Positions 9,311 to 16,939 of a stretch of 64,000 nucleotides of DNA are shown in pieces. The notes below the pieces were generated by a model that searched no databases, was not told the origin of the DNA, and saw nothing but the letters and a program-made list of their open reading frames with translations. The translations under genes and the position numbers were made by a program. Position 1 is the first letter of the stretch. Each line of letters starts with the position of its first letter. This DNA comes from JAIRMO01 sp046533115 (GTDB taxonomy: Bacteria > Spirochaetota > Spirochaetia > Treponematales > Breznakiellaceae), in assembly GCF_046533115.1 (NCBI RefSeq), contig NZ_JAJQRC010000002.1, positions 1-64,000 on the forward strand, written 5' to 3'.

Positions 9311-10948
9311 ATGATATTGCTTAATCATGGCATTGATTTTGAGAAGTCAAAGCAGCTTATGAAAACCATTCCTCACACGACTGCTCAAGGACAAGTTGAA
9401 TCAAAATGGCGCAATAGTAATAACAGGGAAATAAAAGCACAAAGTTTTTGCTGGTTTGTCTGTTGGGCTTATACCGGAATGAGCAGTCCTGCCGCAAAAG
9501 AGAGGGCGCGGGAAATCTTCAACTCTATCTTTAGTGAGATATTTGGTGATTTTTCTCATTTTCTGAAAAAATATCCTTTAGATGGCGCATTTCACACAAG
9601 GGCAAGAAGCATTCGAAATAATGAACCTCAAGATGATGATAAATCAGAAGTTGAACTGGGAAAAATTCTAGATCGAGTGGAAATTTTAACTGAGGAGGGT
9701 TCCATAATGCAGAATCTTATTGATTTACTTGAATCAAATTTTAACCTCATCCTTACCGGGGCGCCGGGAACTGGGAAAACGTATCTCGCTAAACAAATCG
9801 CGATAAAAATGATATTTCCCCCAAAAAATAAATCGGAATTGTCAGAAAAAAAATTATCTCTTGAAGAAAATCTGATATTTTCTGAACACTATAGTTTTGT
9901 TCAGTTTCACCCATCTTATGACTATACGGATTTCGTGGAAGGTTTGCGGGCGGAAGAAGCCGATTCGGGTGTAACTTTTAGGCTCTATAATGGAATATTT
10001 AAGGAATTTTGCAGAAGAGCCATTGCGAAAAATACTGGACCGGCGAATAATTTTGACGAAATGTATGATAAGTTTATAAATGAGTTTCTTGAAACCCCTG
10101 TTCATTTCGAAACATTGGTACAAAAGAAGAAGTTTCGCGTGGAAATAAATAGCAAAAAAAGCTGTGTGGCAATTCCCGAAACAGAATCCGCAACACCCAT
10201 GTCTGTTACAAAGGAGATGATCCGTAACTATGTGTTAACCGGTGCAATAAAAGATTGGAAACCATACACCACTGCGATTGGTGAATATTTTAAGGAGAAA
10301 TATCCGATTCATACCACAATGGAAACTCATCAAGAAAATAATCTGCCTTATATATTTGTAATAGATGAAATTAACAGAGGGGAAATTTCAAAAATCTTTG
10401 GAGAATTATTTTTTTCTATCGATTCCGGGTATCGCGGGACAGAAGGCAAGGTAATGACCCAATATGCAAATATCCAGGATGATGAAACCATATTTGACCC
10501 TGAGTTGGGAAAAGGCTGGTTCTACGTTCCAAAAAACGTCTATATCATCGGTACAATGAACGACATTGACCGAAGCGTTGAAAGTTTCGATTTTGCTATG
10601 CGCAGGCGCTTTGTGTGGCAGGAAATCAGGGCAGATGATACGGCCGTTGATATGGGCTTATCACAAGAAAGTATAAACCGTATGAAAAACCTGAACAAAG
10701 CAATTGAGAGGATTGAGGGCTTGAACTCATCCTATCATGTTGGCGGCGCTTATTTTAAAAAATTGATTAATTATGGGGGTGATTATACAAAATTATGGGA
10801 TAATCATATTTATCCACTTATAAAGGAATATTTGCGCGGTTTGCCGGATGAAGAATCAAATATAAAGTTGCTGGAAAGAGCTTATAAGAACGGAACCTCT
10901 GTTTCATCAAATATTGCCGACACAAAATTAGAAGACGATGATCTATAA
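9311..10948 (+). CDS. mcrB: McrB-type AAA+ GTPase of a methyl-dependent restriction system
   Basis: Motor subunit of a type IV (modification-dependent) restriction enzyme working with McrC. An N-terminal region of about 125 residues, probably the DNA-recognition part, precedes Walker A GAPGTGKT near residue 150. The family signature QFHPSYDYTDFVEGLR follows, then Walker B VIDEINRGEISKIFGEL near 351, IIGTMNDIDRS near 414 and FAMRRRF. The usual McrB NTAD signature reads NDID here. Ribosome binding site GGGAGA precedes ATG 9311. A possible internal -10 (TATAAT, 9277-9282) in the 67-base gap could allow expression independent of the ATPase/PIN pair. mcrC follows five bases downstream. Confidence 0.92.
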   Translation: MILLNHGIDFEKSKQLMKTIPHTTAQGQVESKWRNSNNREIKAQSFCWFVCWAYTGMSSPAAKERAREIFNSIFSEIFGDFSHFLKKYPLDGAFHTRARSIRNNEPQDDDKSEVELGKILDRVEILTEEGSIMQNLIDLLESNFNLILTGAPGTGKTYLAKQIAIKMIFPPKNKSELSEKKLSLEENLIFSEHYSFVQFHPSYDYTDFVEGLRAEEADSGVTFRLYNGIFKEFCRRAIAKNTGPANNFDEMYDKFINEFLETPVHFETLVQKKKFRVEINSKKSCVAIPETESATPMSVTKEMIRNYVLTGAIKDWKPYTTAIGEYFKEKYPIHTTMETHQENNLPYIFVIDEINRGEISKIFGELFFSIDSGYRGTEGKVMTQYANIQDDETIFDPELGKGWFYVPKNVYIIGTMNDIDRSVESFDFAMRRRFVWQEIRADDTAVDMGLSQESINRMKNLNKAIERIEGLNSSYHVGGAYFKKLINYGGDYTKLWDNHIYPLIKEYLRGLPDEESNIKLLERAYKNGTSVSSNIADTKLEDDDL

Positions 10949-10953
10949 CCGTT

Positions 10954-12315
10954 ATGCAAATTATACTTGAAGATAATAACGCGAAAGGCCGGTCGCTTCA
11001 CCAGCTGTTAGAACAGTCTGTTGATTATTCTCGGGTTGTTTCCGATCTTAAAAGAATAGCCAATAAACCTATCGGCAGATTGGATGTATCAAATCTATTG
11101 ATATTTCCCCATGACTGGAATGTTAGTAAGGATGAAATACATAATTCGATAATTATTGGTCTGGAAGAAACTGAAAATGACTGCCTAATCTCATCTGGTA
11201 ACATAATGGGATTTGTCGGTGTAAATGAAGCTGAGGTTTTTATCAAATCACGTTTCGCAAATGATGATGGACACGACTATTTTTTGCATTATATGTTACA
11301 AAAAGTCAACAAATTGAATATTGTCAACTTTGATCTTAGGGGCGGTAAAGATACAATATGGGATTTTCTAATCTATATGTTTCCCGATTATTTGAGCAAG
11401 GCAATTAAACAAGGTCTTTATAAGGAATATAGACATATAAAACACAATGACACCAATGTCAAGGGGTCTATTGATGTATCCCGTCATATCCGCACTAATA
11501 TACCTTTTGCGGGAAAAATCGCGTACAATACAAGAGAATATAGTTTCGACAATCCTGTATTGCAGTTGGTTCGGCATACAATTGAATATATCAAAACCCA
11601 TCCTTATGGCCGTAATGTTCTTGCACGGGATTCAGAGATGATTGAAAACGTATCAAAAATTGTATTTTATACTCCAACTTACAACAAGAATGATCGTCAA
11701 AAAATAGTGAATGCCAACCGTCGTTTGGTACGTCACCCGTACTTTACAGAATATAAAAACTTACAAATATTTTGTCTGCGTGTTTTACGTCACGAAAAAT
11801 TGTCTTTTAGTGGCAAAAAAGACAAAATCCACGGTATCCTGTTCGATGGCGCCTGGCTTTGGGAGGAATATCTGAATACCGTTTTAAAAAAGGACTTTAT
11901 ACATCCTGAAAACAAAACCGGAAAAAATGGGTTTAAGCTTTTCGAAAAAGGACCTCAAAGGATATATCCTGATTTTATCAGTGAACAAGTCCCCAAAATT
12001 GTAGCAGATGCAAAGTATATTCCATTAAATAGGCAGGAGTCTTATGCCGAATCCGATGATCGATTGATTAATATTTATTATAAAACCATTACTTATATGT
12101 ACCGTTTCAATTCAAAGAGAGGCTTGTTATTTTTTCCTTACCCTTTTGAAGGAGAACCGTTTAATAAAGAGTATAAAATAGAAGACAGGGAAGGCACCTT
12201 GACAAAAATCGGTTTCAATATTCCAAAAAATATAGACGACTGGGGTGAATTCCAGGAGGCAATGAAAAAATCCGAGTGCAAATTTAAGAATACTATAAAA
12301 AAAATTTCAGAATGA
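10954..12315 (+). CDS. mcrC: McrC-type nuclease subunit
   Basis: Partner of McrB that supplies DNA cleavage. The central and C-terminal parts show McrC features: NPVLQLVRHTIEYI, then a PD-(D/E)xK nuclease core with YPDF near residue 337 and ADAKY near 351. RLINIYYKTITYMYRF and LLFFPYP follow. The start is five bases after mcrB. The gene ends 50 bases from the convergent WYL regulator; a short CTGGT/ACCAG inverted repeat lies between them. Confidence 0.92.
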   Translation: MQIILEDNNAKGRSLHQLLEQSVDYSRVVSDLKRIANKPIGRLDVSNLLIFPHDWNVSKDEIHNSIIIGLEETENDCLISSGNIMGFVGVNEAEVFIKSRFANDDGHDYFLHYMLQKVNKLNIVNFDLRGGKDTIWDFLIYMFPDYLSKAIKQGLYKEYRHIKHNDTNVKGSIDVSRHIRTNIPFAGKIAYNTREYSFDNPVLQLVRHTIEYIKTHPYGRNVLARDSEMIENVSKIVFYTPTYNKNDRQKIVNANRRLVRHPYFTEYKNLQIFCLRVLRHEKLSFSGKKDKIHGILFDGAWLWEEYLNTVLKKDFIHPENKTGKNGFKLFEKGPQRIYPDFISEQVPKIVADAKYIPLNRQESYAESDDRLINIYYKTITYMYRFNSKRGLLFFPYPFEGEPFNKEYKIEDREGTLTKIGFNIPKNIDDWGEFQEAMKKSECKFKNTIKKISE

Positions 12316-12365
12316 TTGGGCTGGTAAAAAGCATAAATGATAACCAGGACACAAACATTTTTATA

Positions 12366-13337
12366 CTACATAGCCCCCATTTTCCTGACATTCTCTCTCC
12401 ATTCGGCGACAAGTTCTTTCGGCTCTTCGGGAATGGCGAATTGTCCGAAAGATAGTACCCAGGCAAGAATATTTGAATATTGGGTACTGGAAAACTCAAG
12501 GATCAATCCTTGTTTATTTTCGGTGATAGTTTGATCATCCGCCCATTTTCGTTCTTTTATTATCAGGATTGCCATGCCGGAAAATTGTATCCGGTAATGG
12601 CGTATGATATCGCCATGATACATACCGAAAAAAGTTCCACCGGTTCTGGAACAAAAATCAAAATTCAGGGGAAGCTTAAAGCTTTCACCGGTCTTGTGGA
12701 TATTCCGCATACGCGAAAGAGAAAAAAGCCTGACATCCCGGCGATCTTCCGCCCAGGCAAATATGCACCATCGTCCGTTGTCAAAGATCAGCTGGTAAGG
12801 GTATACACGACGTCTTTTGTAGTCAGAATCCTTCGCCCCCCAATAGTCAAATTCCAGTATTTTATTTTCTCGCAAAGAATCAATCACGGTATTCCAGATT
12901 TCAACCGGGACAGTTGCTTCCTGCACAGGTGGAAAAACGATTCGTTTATCAATCCAGGTAGTGTTTTTTCCGGTTTTAAGTGGGGCGACGATCCCTTCAA
13001 GTAAACGAGTTGCACTCTCAAAAAGCGGTGTGTTTTTACATAGAGTTAATATTGTCTTTACCATACCAAGAGCCATTAAATCGCTTTCCGTGGCAAATCC
13101 GCCGGGAAGCCGGTAAGTATTATCGCTGTAGTAAAAGCCGCGATGTAGGGCACTGTATTCAATGGGGGCATCCATCCTGACCCGCATAAACTCAATATCC
13201 CGGTGTATTGTTGCAGTTCCCACTTCATAGCGTTTTGCCAAAATAACGGCATTTGGATAACTCCCGGAAGCTATGTCCCGGTCGATTTCATAGATCCGTG
13301 GAAGCGCAAAACGGGGCCGTGGCGGCTTCTTCTCCAT
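12366..13337 (-). CDS. WYL-domain transcriptional regulator (BrxR/CapW-like)
   Basis: DNA-binding regulator of the kind that controls BREX and CBASS defence operons. The N-terminal helix-turn-helix (YEIDRDIASG, NAVILAKRYEVGTATIHRDIEF) is followed by a WYL domain. The hallmark segment there is RRRVYPYQLIFDNGRWCIFAW, with RRDVRLFSLSRM after it; the WYL tripeptide itself reads WCI. A C-terminal extension follows. The ATG at 13337 is chosen over an upstream TTG at 13373, because that TTG belongs to the -35 box. It lies between, and on the opposite strand to, the two units that share its presumed operator. WYL domains sense ligands such as nucleotides or nucleic acid; the inducer here is unknown. 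Confidence 0.9.
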   Translation of the reverse strand: MEKKPPRPRFALPRIYEIDRDIASGSYPNAVILAKRYEVGTATIHRDIEFMRVRMDAPIEYSALHRGFYYSDNTYRLPGGFATESDLMALGMVKTILTLCKNTPLFESATRLLEGIVAPLKTGKNTTWIDKRIVFPPVQEATVPVEIWNTVIDSLRENKILEFDYWGAKDSDYKRRRVYPYQLIFDNGRWCIFAWAEDRRDVRLFSLSRMRNIHKTGESFKLPLNFDFCSRTGGTFFGMYHGDIIRHYRIQFSGMAILIIKERKWADDQTITENKQGLILEFSSTQYSNILAWVLSFGQFAIPEEPKELVAEWRENVRKMGAM

Positions 13338-13373
13338 ACGGGAATTATAGTATAATTTAGCTGATTTTGACAA
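13338..13373 (-). promoter_or_regulatory. Promoter of the WYL gene, leaderless
   Basis: On the minus strand TTGTCA (13368-13373), an 18-base spacer and TATAAT (13344-13349) form a good sigma-70 promoter. Only six bases separate the -10 from the ATG at 13337, so transcription should start at or next to the start codon with no ribosome binding site. Confidence 0.65.
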
Positions 13374-13422
13374 TATGGGCGGAAAAGTCCAAAAAAATTA
13401 CAAATTTCGATAAATTTCAGTT

Positions 13423-13447
13423 TGGTTTATCATTACTTGATAAACCA
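13423..13447 (+). promoter_or_regulatory. Second copy of the WYL-type operator
   Basis: TGGTTTATCA (13423-13432), five bases, TGATAAACCA (13438-13447). The arms and spacing are identical to 6483-6507; only the spacer differs. AT-rich -10-like boxes (TATATT, 13454-13459; TATTAT, 13456-13461) follow at nearly the same distance as in the first copy, just ahead of the lipoprotein gene. The palindrome lies about 50 bases upstream of the WYL gene's own -35, so autoregulation is possible but less direct. Confidence 0.75.
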
Positions 13448-13482
13448 TCGTGTTATATTATGAATATATCATGGAGGAAAAT

Positions 13483-13992
13483 ATGAGGAAAATTATTTTA
13501 TCCGTCTTCTTGATATCGTTATTTACCAGTTGTGCGACAACACTCAAAATTACAGATCAAATGGTACAGCCTATAATTGACGCACAACTCGCCGAGATTG
13601 AGGAATCAATTGAAACTGGCGCGCCCATGGCCATTTGGTGGTGTGACGATGAACGATTCCCCAAAGAACCAGGTGAAAAGGAGCATATAACAACTATTTC
13701 ATATTGGATTCAAGGATATATTGAGGAGAAATTTGTCCGCTTAAATAAATATGATGTTGTGAGCAGAACACAACTTGATAAAATATTCCGCGAACAGGAA
13801 TTTCAATATTCAGGTCATGTTGACGAGCAGACCATGGTATCCATCTGTAAAATATTCGGTGCGAAATATATGATAGTACCCAGAATAACACAAATAGAAA
13901 CCTTCAATATTCAAGTCTTAAACAGCGAGACGGGTAAAATAATTTATACATCTAATACCGCCTTTAAAGAAAATCAAAGGATTGGTAAATAA
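13483..13992 (+). CDS. Lipoprotein with CsgG/LpoB-like domain
   Basis: The ATG at 13483 has GGAGG five bases before it and gives a clear lipoprotein signal (RKIILSVFLISLFTSC). The mature part resembles the CsgG/LpoB/FlgO fold. It has a helix with YWIQGYIEEKF, the strand-turn YDVVSRTQLDKIFREQEF, then SGHVDEQTMVSICKIFGAKY and an NSETGKIIY hairpin. Proteins of this fold sit at the outer membrane or periplasm and activate or assemble envelope machines. First gene of a three-gene unit behind the WYL-type operator; the next gene starts in the stop codon (TAATG). AT-rich. Confidence 0.8.
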   Translation: MRKIILSVFLISLFTSCATTLKITDQMVQPIIDAQLAEIEESIETGAPMAIWWCDDERFPKEPGEKEHITTISYWIQGYIEEKFVRLNKYDVVSRTQLDKIFREQEFQYSGHVDEQTMVSICKIFGAKYMIVPRITQIETFNIQVLNSETGKIIYTSNTAFKENQRIGK

Positions 13993-14522
13993 TGGGCGAT
14001 TCTATAAAATATTCCGTTATTGGGATAATAGTATTTTATATTATTGTTTTTATCGCGGGACACCAAAAAGGAATGAAAGAAAATTATGAGACAGATATGG
14101 CCATTGCTGCCGAGTCATACAAGGTGGAGATTAACGAACTACAGAAAAATATAAAGAGTACAAGGGAAAATTACGACAACGAAATTCTTACTTTGCAAAA
14201 ACGCCAAAGTGTTGAAATTAATACTTTGGAAAGGAAACTGTTTACTGAAATTGTTTCTTTACAAGAAGAACGAAGCGCTGAAATTGATTATTTAGAAATA
14301 AAACAGGATACAGAAATTGTTTCTTTACAACAAAGCATTGTCACAAATATTGATAAACTAAAAGAACAAAACAAAGAAGAATTGATACAAATACAAAACG
14401 CTTATTACATTCAGGGTCAAAAAGACAGCAGGGATGTCATGCAAAGAGAAATTGATTCAAAAGCACGGAAAAATATGTCAAAAGGCGATTGGAATGCACC
14501 GGTATATTCTATAGTAAGGTGA
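13992..14522 (+). CDS. Membrane-anchored hendecad coiled-coil protein A
   Basis: One N-terminal membrane segment (about 8-22, YSVIGIIVFYIIVFIAG) is followed by HQKGMKEN and a long helical rod. The rod is made of about seven 11-residue repeats (roughly residues 52-130). Each ends in a pattern like E-I-x-x-L-Q or E-I-x-x-L-E, for example QSVEINTLERK, RSAEIDYLEIK and QDTEIVSLQQS. Eleven-residue periodicity points to a straight or right-handed coiled coil rather than a normal heptad one. A short conserved tail (YYIQGQKDSRDVMQREI) follows. The downstream gene has the same plan. No named family recognised. Confidence 0.75.
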   Translation: MGDSIKYSVIGIIVFYIIVFIAGHQKGMKENYETDMAIAAESYKVEINELQKNIKSTRENYDNEILTLQKRQSVEINTLERKLFTEIVSLQEERSAEIDYLEIKQDTEIVSLQQSIVTNIDKLKEQNKEELIQIQNAYYIQGQKDSRDVMQREIDSKARKNMSKGDWNAPVYSIVR

Positions 14523-14525
14523 ATT

Positions 14526-15227
14526 ATGGACGAAAGAATGAAGAAAGATCCTACTGATTCAAGTCTACCGCAGGTGTGGTTAAAAAAAGAAGAATTGCCC
14601 TCTTTTCTCATCGATTATAATGGTATCATTAAAAAAGCAATTATTGAAAGAAATATAAATAATAGTGTAAAAACTATTCTTGGGGGCATGGGAAATATTC
14701 TGAAGACCGTGTTTTTTGTAAGTACAATAAATATCCCGATAACTATAGCGATACTATTTTGTATCGTCAATTGTCATAGTTTTTTTCAATCCGGATATGA
14801 AGCAGGAATAAAAAACAGTAAAGAAAAGGCAAAAAAGGAAGCAGCCGCTAACTATGAGCCGCAAATTATCGATTTAAAGTCAGAACTAAATATAATTACC
14901 GATGAATATAAAAAAACGATTAACCGCATGCAAAACGGTCATTCGGCAAAATTGGATTCCATGCAAGGCAGCCATTTAGCTCAATTGGATTCTATAGAAA
15001 ATGATTATATAGGTAAAATAAATTTTATGGAGAATAATCACATGGCTAAAATGAATACAATGCAATGTGATTACGAGGCGGAAATCAGTACTATCCAAAG
15101 TGCGCATCAGGTGGAACTTAAAAAAACAAAAGAATCTAGTTATAGAAACGGACAAAGGGCTATGAAAAGTCGTATTGACGCTATGTTTAATCTGGAAGTT
15201 GAGAACACTGCGGTCCGATTTAAGTAG
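14526..15227 (+). CDS. Membrane-anchored hendecad coiled-coil protein B
   Basis: Architectural paralogue of the preceding gene. An N-terminal cytoplasmic-type segment of ~55 residues precedes a membrane span (about 60-83). A GYEAGIKN motif follows, comparable to HQKGMKEN in protein A. Six nearly perfect 11-residue repeats then run from about residue 137 to 203: MQNGHSAKLDS, MQGSHLAQLDS, IENDYIGKINF, MENNHMAKMNT, MQCDYEAEIST, IQSAHQVELKK. The end SYRNGQRAMKSRID resembles the end of protein A. Together A and B could form a hetero-oligomeric rod anchored in the membrane, with the lipoprotein as an outer partner. Role unknown. Confidence 0.75.
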   Translation: MDERMKKDPTDSSLPQVWLKKEELPSFLIDYNGIIKKAIIERNINNSVKTILGGMGNILKTVFFVSTINIPITIAILFCIVNCHSFFQSGYEAGIKNSKEKAKKEAAANYEPQIIDLKSELNIITDEYKKTINRMQNGHSAKLDSMQGSHLAQLDSIENDYIGKINFMENNHMAKMNTMQCDYEAEISTIQSAHQVELKKTKESSYRNGQRAMKSRIDAMFNLEVENTAVRFK

Positions 15228-15477
15228 ATAAAAAAGAGAAAAAGCTTGTATTTCTATCTTTTAAATGTATAAAGAAATTGACGTGTACTATGGCATTATG
15301 TTACGCTCCCTTCCCACGCCAGGCTGTACCCACATTTTGCAGCCATGGTCTGCTTTGGAAAGCCCTTATACACACAAGGTATCGTCCAGGGCGATGCAAA
15401 GTAAGCTTTTTGACGAACAACCAATGGTTCGGAACCTAATGCCGATCTAAAATCTAGTTTTGAAACAGTTTTGGACT

Positions 15478-15499
15478 GTATGTGACCTGAGTCACATAC
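15478..15499. promoter_or_regulatory. CRP/FNR-type palindrome
   Basis: GTATGTGAC (15478-15486), CTGA, GTCACATAC (15491-15499): perfect 9-base arms. The inner part is TGTGA-N6-TCACA, the classical CRP half-site arrangement. It has no T tract, so it does not look like a terminator. No start codon with good signals lies close downstream on either strand, so its target is unclear. Confidence 0.4.
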
Positions 15500-15509
15500 C
15501 TTATGAGAA

Positions 15510-15653
15510 TCACATACCCCGACCGCTTGCGATGGTTTGTCGCAACAACAAAAGCATCATAAACAGCCCGAGCCCGAGCGATATAAGTAAATGGTACGGG
15601 AACCAGGGTTCCGCTGGTAGAGACTTGTAAGAATTACGGGTTATCTCCTGCAT
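15510..15653 (-). CDS. Possible 47-residue single-pass membrane protein
   Basis: The ATG at 15653 has an AAGGAT-type ribosome binding site about eight bases upstream. The product has a polar N-terminus, an aromatic patch (EPWFPYH), one hydrophobic stretch (LLISLGLGLFMMLLLL) and a basic tail. This is the layout of small membrane proteins. The frame is short and lies in a remnant-rich region, so chance is a real alternative. Confidence 0.25.
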   Translation of the reverse strand: MQEITRNSYKSLPAEPWFPYHLLISLGLGLFMMLLLLRQTIASGRGM

Positions 15654-15733
15654 TATAAACCATCCTTATCTTAGTGCTACAGTGGGTACTACACTAAAAT
15701 ACAAGCATCCATAATCCGTCCATCTGCATTTGC

Positions 15734-15758
15734 TAATTCCTTATACTATAAGGAATTA
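15734..15758. terminator. AT-rich hairpin next to the tRNA 3' end
   Basis: Perfect 11-base arms TAATTCCTTAT (15734-15744) and ATAAGGAATTA (15748-15758) around ACT, three bases beyond the tRNA 3' end on the minus strand. It may end tRNA transcription or protect the 3' end. There is no following T tract. Confidence 0.45.
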
Positions 15759-15761
15759 AGT

Positions 15762-15835
15762 TGGGCCTTCCTGGACTTGAACCAGGGACCTACGGATTAT
15801 GAGTCCGCAGCTCTAACCAACTGAGCTAAAGGCCC
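15762..15835 (-). tRNA. tRNA with CAT anticodon (tRNA-Ile2 or elongator tRNA-Met)
   Basis: A full cloverleaf is visible on the minus strand. The acceptor arms are GGGCCTT and AAGGCCC with discriminator A. The D arm is AGCTCAGTTGGTTAGAGCT, the anticodon loop ACTCATAAT carries CAT, and the T arm is CCTGGTTCAAGTCCAGG. CCA is not encoded. The GGGCCT acceptor resembles isoleucine tRNAs, favouring the lysidine-modified tRNA-Ile2 over elongator Met, but sequence alone cannot settle this. The 3' end faces the AT-rich island. Confidence 0.95.
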
Positions 15836-15880
15836 TTATAATAGACATATTTATACCCCGGATAAACAAAAAAGTCAATT

Positions 15881-15916
15881 AAGCCGGATTCAAAACTGAA
15901 ATTTTGAATCCGGTTT
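15881..15916. repeat. Intergenic hairpin with shared core, upstream of dppB
   Basis: Arms CCGGATTCAAAA (15884-15895) and TTTTGAATCCGG (15902-15913) close a CTGAAA loop; three more outer positions can pair. The inner 20-mer TTCAAAACTGAAATTTTGAA (15889-15908) is identical at 19826-19845, where the outer stem is different. It lies between the divergent tRNA and dppB, so it is not an ordinary gene-end terminator. Confidence 0.55.
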
Positions 15917-15923
15917 GGGTTAC

Positions 15924-15952
15924 TTGATTAATTCTTAAAATAATAATATTCT
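15924..15952 (+). promoter_or_regulatory. Promoter of the dipeptide transporter operon
   Basis: TTGATT (15924-15929), a 17-base spacer and TATTCT (15947-15952), ending 21 bases before the dppB ATG. It matches the sigma-70 pattern, with an AT-rich spacer. Confidence 0.5.
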
Positions 15953-15973
15953 CCATTTTTATAGAAGACGTGT

Positions 15974-16939
15974 ATGATAAAGTATATTATCAAAAGACTC
16001 ATTTTGATGATCCCCGTCTTATTGGGGGTTACTTTTATAGTCTTTTTTATTATGAATCTCACTCCCGGGGATCCGGCGGTATTGATCCTGGGGGAACAGG
16101 CTAGCCCCGAGGCCATAGCCCAGGTTCGGGAAGAGTTGGGCCTCAACGATCCCCTCCTGGTACGGTACTTTACCTATATCAAGAATATGTGCCGGGGAGA
16201 CCTGGGGATTTCCTATCGGAATAAACTCAGCGTTTGGGACCAGGTTTTGGATAAATTCCCTAATACCTGTATCTTGGCCTTTGCGGGTATCATCGTTGCC
16301 CTCATCATAGGGATTCCCGTGGGCATATTGTCGGCAAAAAAACAGTATACCGCCCTGGATAATATTACCGTGGTCCTGTCCTTGGTGGGGGTTTCCATGC
16401 CGAATTTCTGGCTGGGCCTGCTGCTTTCCCTGCTTTTTGCCCTTAAACTGGGCTGGCTCCCCTCCCAAGGCATGGGATCCGGTTTTCTTCCCCTGCTCAG
16501 GAGCGTCATTCTCCCCGCCATAACCCTGGGAACCGGGGTGGCTGCCACGGTGGTCCGGATGACCCGGTCTTCTATGCTGGAAGTCATCCGCCAGGACTAC
16601 ATCGTTACCGCCCGTTCCAAGGGGATCACCGAAAAGGAAGTAACCCGTAAGCATATGTTCAAAAACGCCCTTATCCCCATCATCACCGCGGTGGGCCTGG
16701 AGTTCGGTATCCTTCTCGGGGGGGCCATGTTGACCGAGACCGTGTTTTCCTGGCCCGGATTGGGGAGGCTCATGGTGGATGCCATTACCCGCAAGGATAT
16801 TCCCATGGTCCTCGGTTCGGTCATTTTTATGGCCGTCATGTTCTCCCTGGTGAACCTCGCGGTTGATATAATCTATGCCTTTGTGGATCCCCGGATTAAA
16901 TCCCAGTACAAGAATTCGGAAATAAGGAAAGCGGCATGA
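15974..16939 (+). CDS. dppB: Di/oligopeptide ABC transporter permease, DppB/OppB family
   Basis: Inner-membrane channel subunit for peptide uptake. The typical N-terminus IKYIIKRLILMIPVLLGVTF is followed by TPGDPA, about six membrane segments and the coupling motif (EVIRQDYIVTARSKGITEKEV) that docks on the ATPases. The end VDPRIKSQY is usual for the family, as is the length of 321 residues. The ribosome binding site is weak. dppC starts in the last codons (ATGA, 16936-16939). First gene of a five- or six-gene operon. Confidence 0.93.
   Translation: MIKYIIKRLILMIPVLLGVTFIVFFIMNLTPGDPAVLILGEQASPEAIAQVREELGLNDPLLVRYFTYIKNMCRGDLGISYRNKLSVWDQVLDKFPNTCILAFAGIIVALIIGIPVGILSAKKQYTALDNITVVLSLVGVSMPNFWLGLLLSLLFALKLGWLPSQGMGSGFLPLLRSVILPAITLGTGVAATVVRMTRSSMLEVIRQDYIVTARSKGITEKEVTRKHMFKNALIPIITAVGLEFGILLGGAMLTETVFSWPGLGRLMVDAITRKDIPMVLGSVIFMAVMFSLVNLAVDIIYAFVDPRIKSQYKNSEIRKAA

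Larger units (their letters stand above)
15228..15761. other. Boundary region between island and tRNA; no confident gene
   Basis: A minus-strand frame stays open from the TAA at 15301 up to about 15585 (it includes FASPWTIPCVYKGFPKQ) but has no proper start codon, so it is probably a remnant. A TGTGA-N6-TCACA palindrome sits at 15481-15496, and TCACATACC occurs twice (15492-15500, 15510-15518). A 47-codon membrane-protein-like frame lies at 15510-15653 on the minus strand, and a hairpin at 15734-15758. I see no integrase and no copy of the tRNA 3' end. Confidence 0.5.

Noticed and set aside
9311..12315. A novel GTPase-nuclease system
   Set aside because: Both proteins carry the standard McrB and McrC motifs in order; this is an ordinary type IV restriction pair apart from its N-terminal region and the NDID variant.
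12480..13004. Plus-strand frame opposite the WYL gene
   Set aside because: Antisense to a clearly conserved WYL domain, with no domain of its own.
14937..15134. DNA tandem repeat or CRISPR-like array in the second coiled-coil gene
   Set aside because: The regularity is at the protein level (33-base units coding 11 residues) with diverged bases; there are no uniform repeats with unique spacers. No CRISPR array is seen in the window.
15301..15585. Minus-strand open frame near the tRNA as a gene
   Set aside because: It has no start codon before its last third and no recognisable domain; listed only as a possible remnant.
16019..16654. Long minus-strand frames inside the GC-rich peptide-transporter genes
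   Set aside because: They are antisense to well-conserved permease and ATPase genes, are low in complexity and rich in Gly, Pro and His, and have no ribosome binding sites. Such shadows occur all through the GC-rich part.
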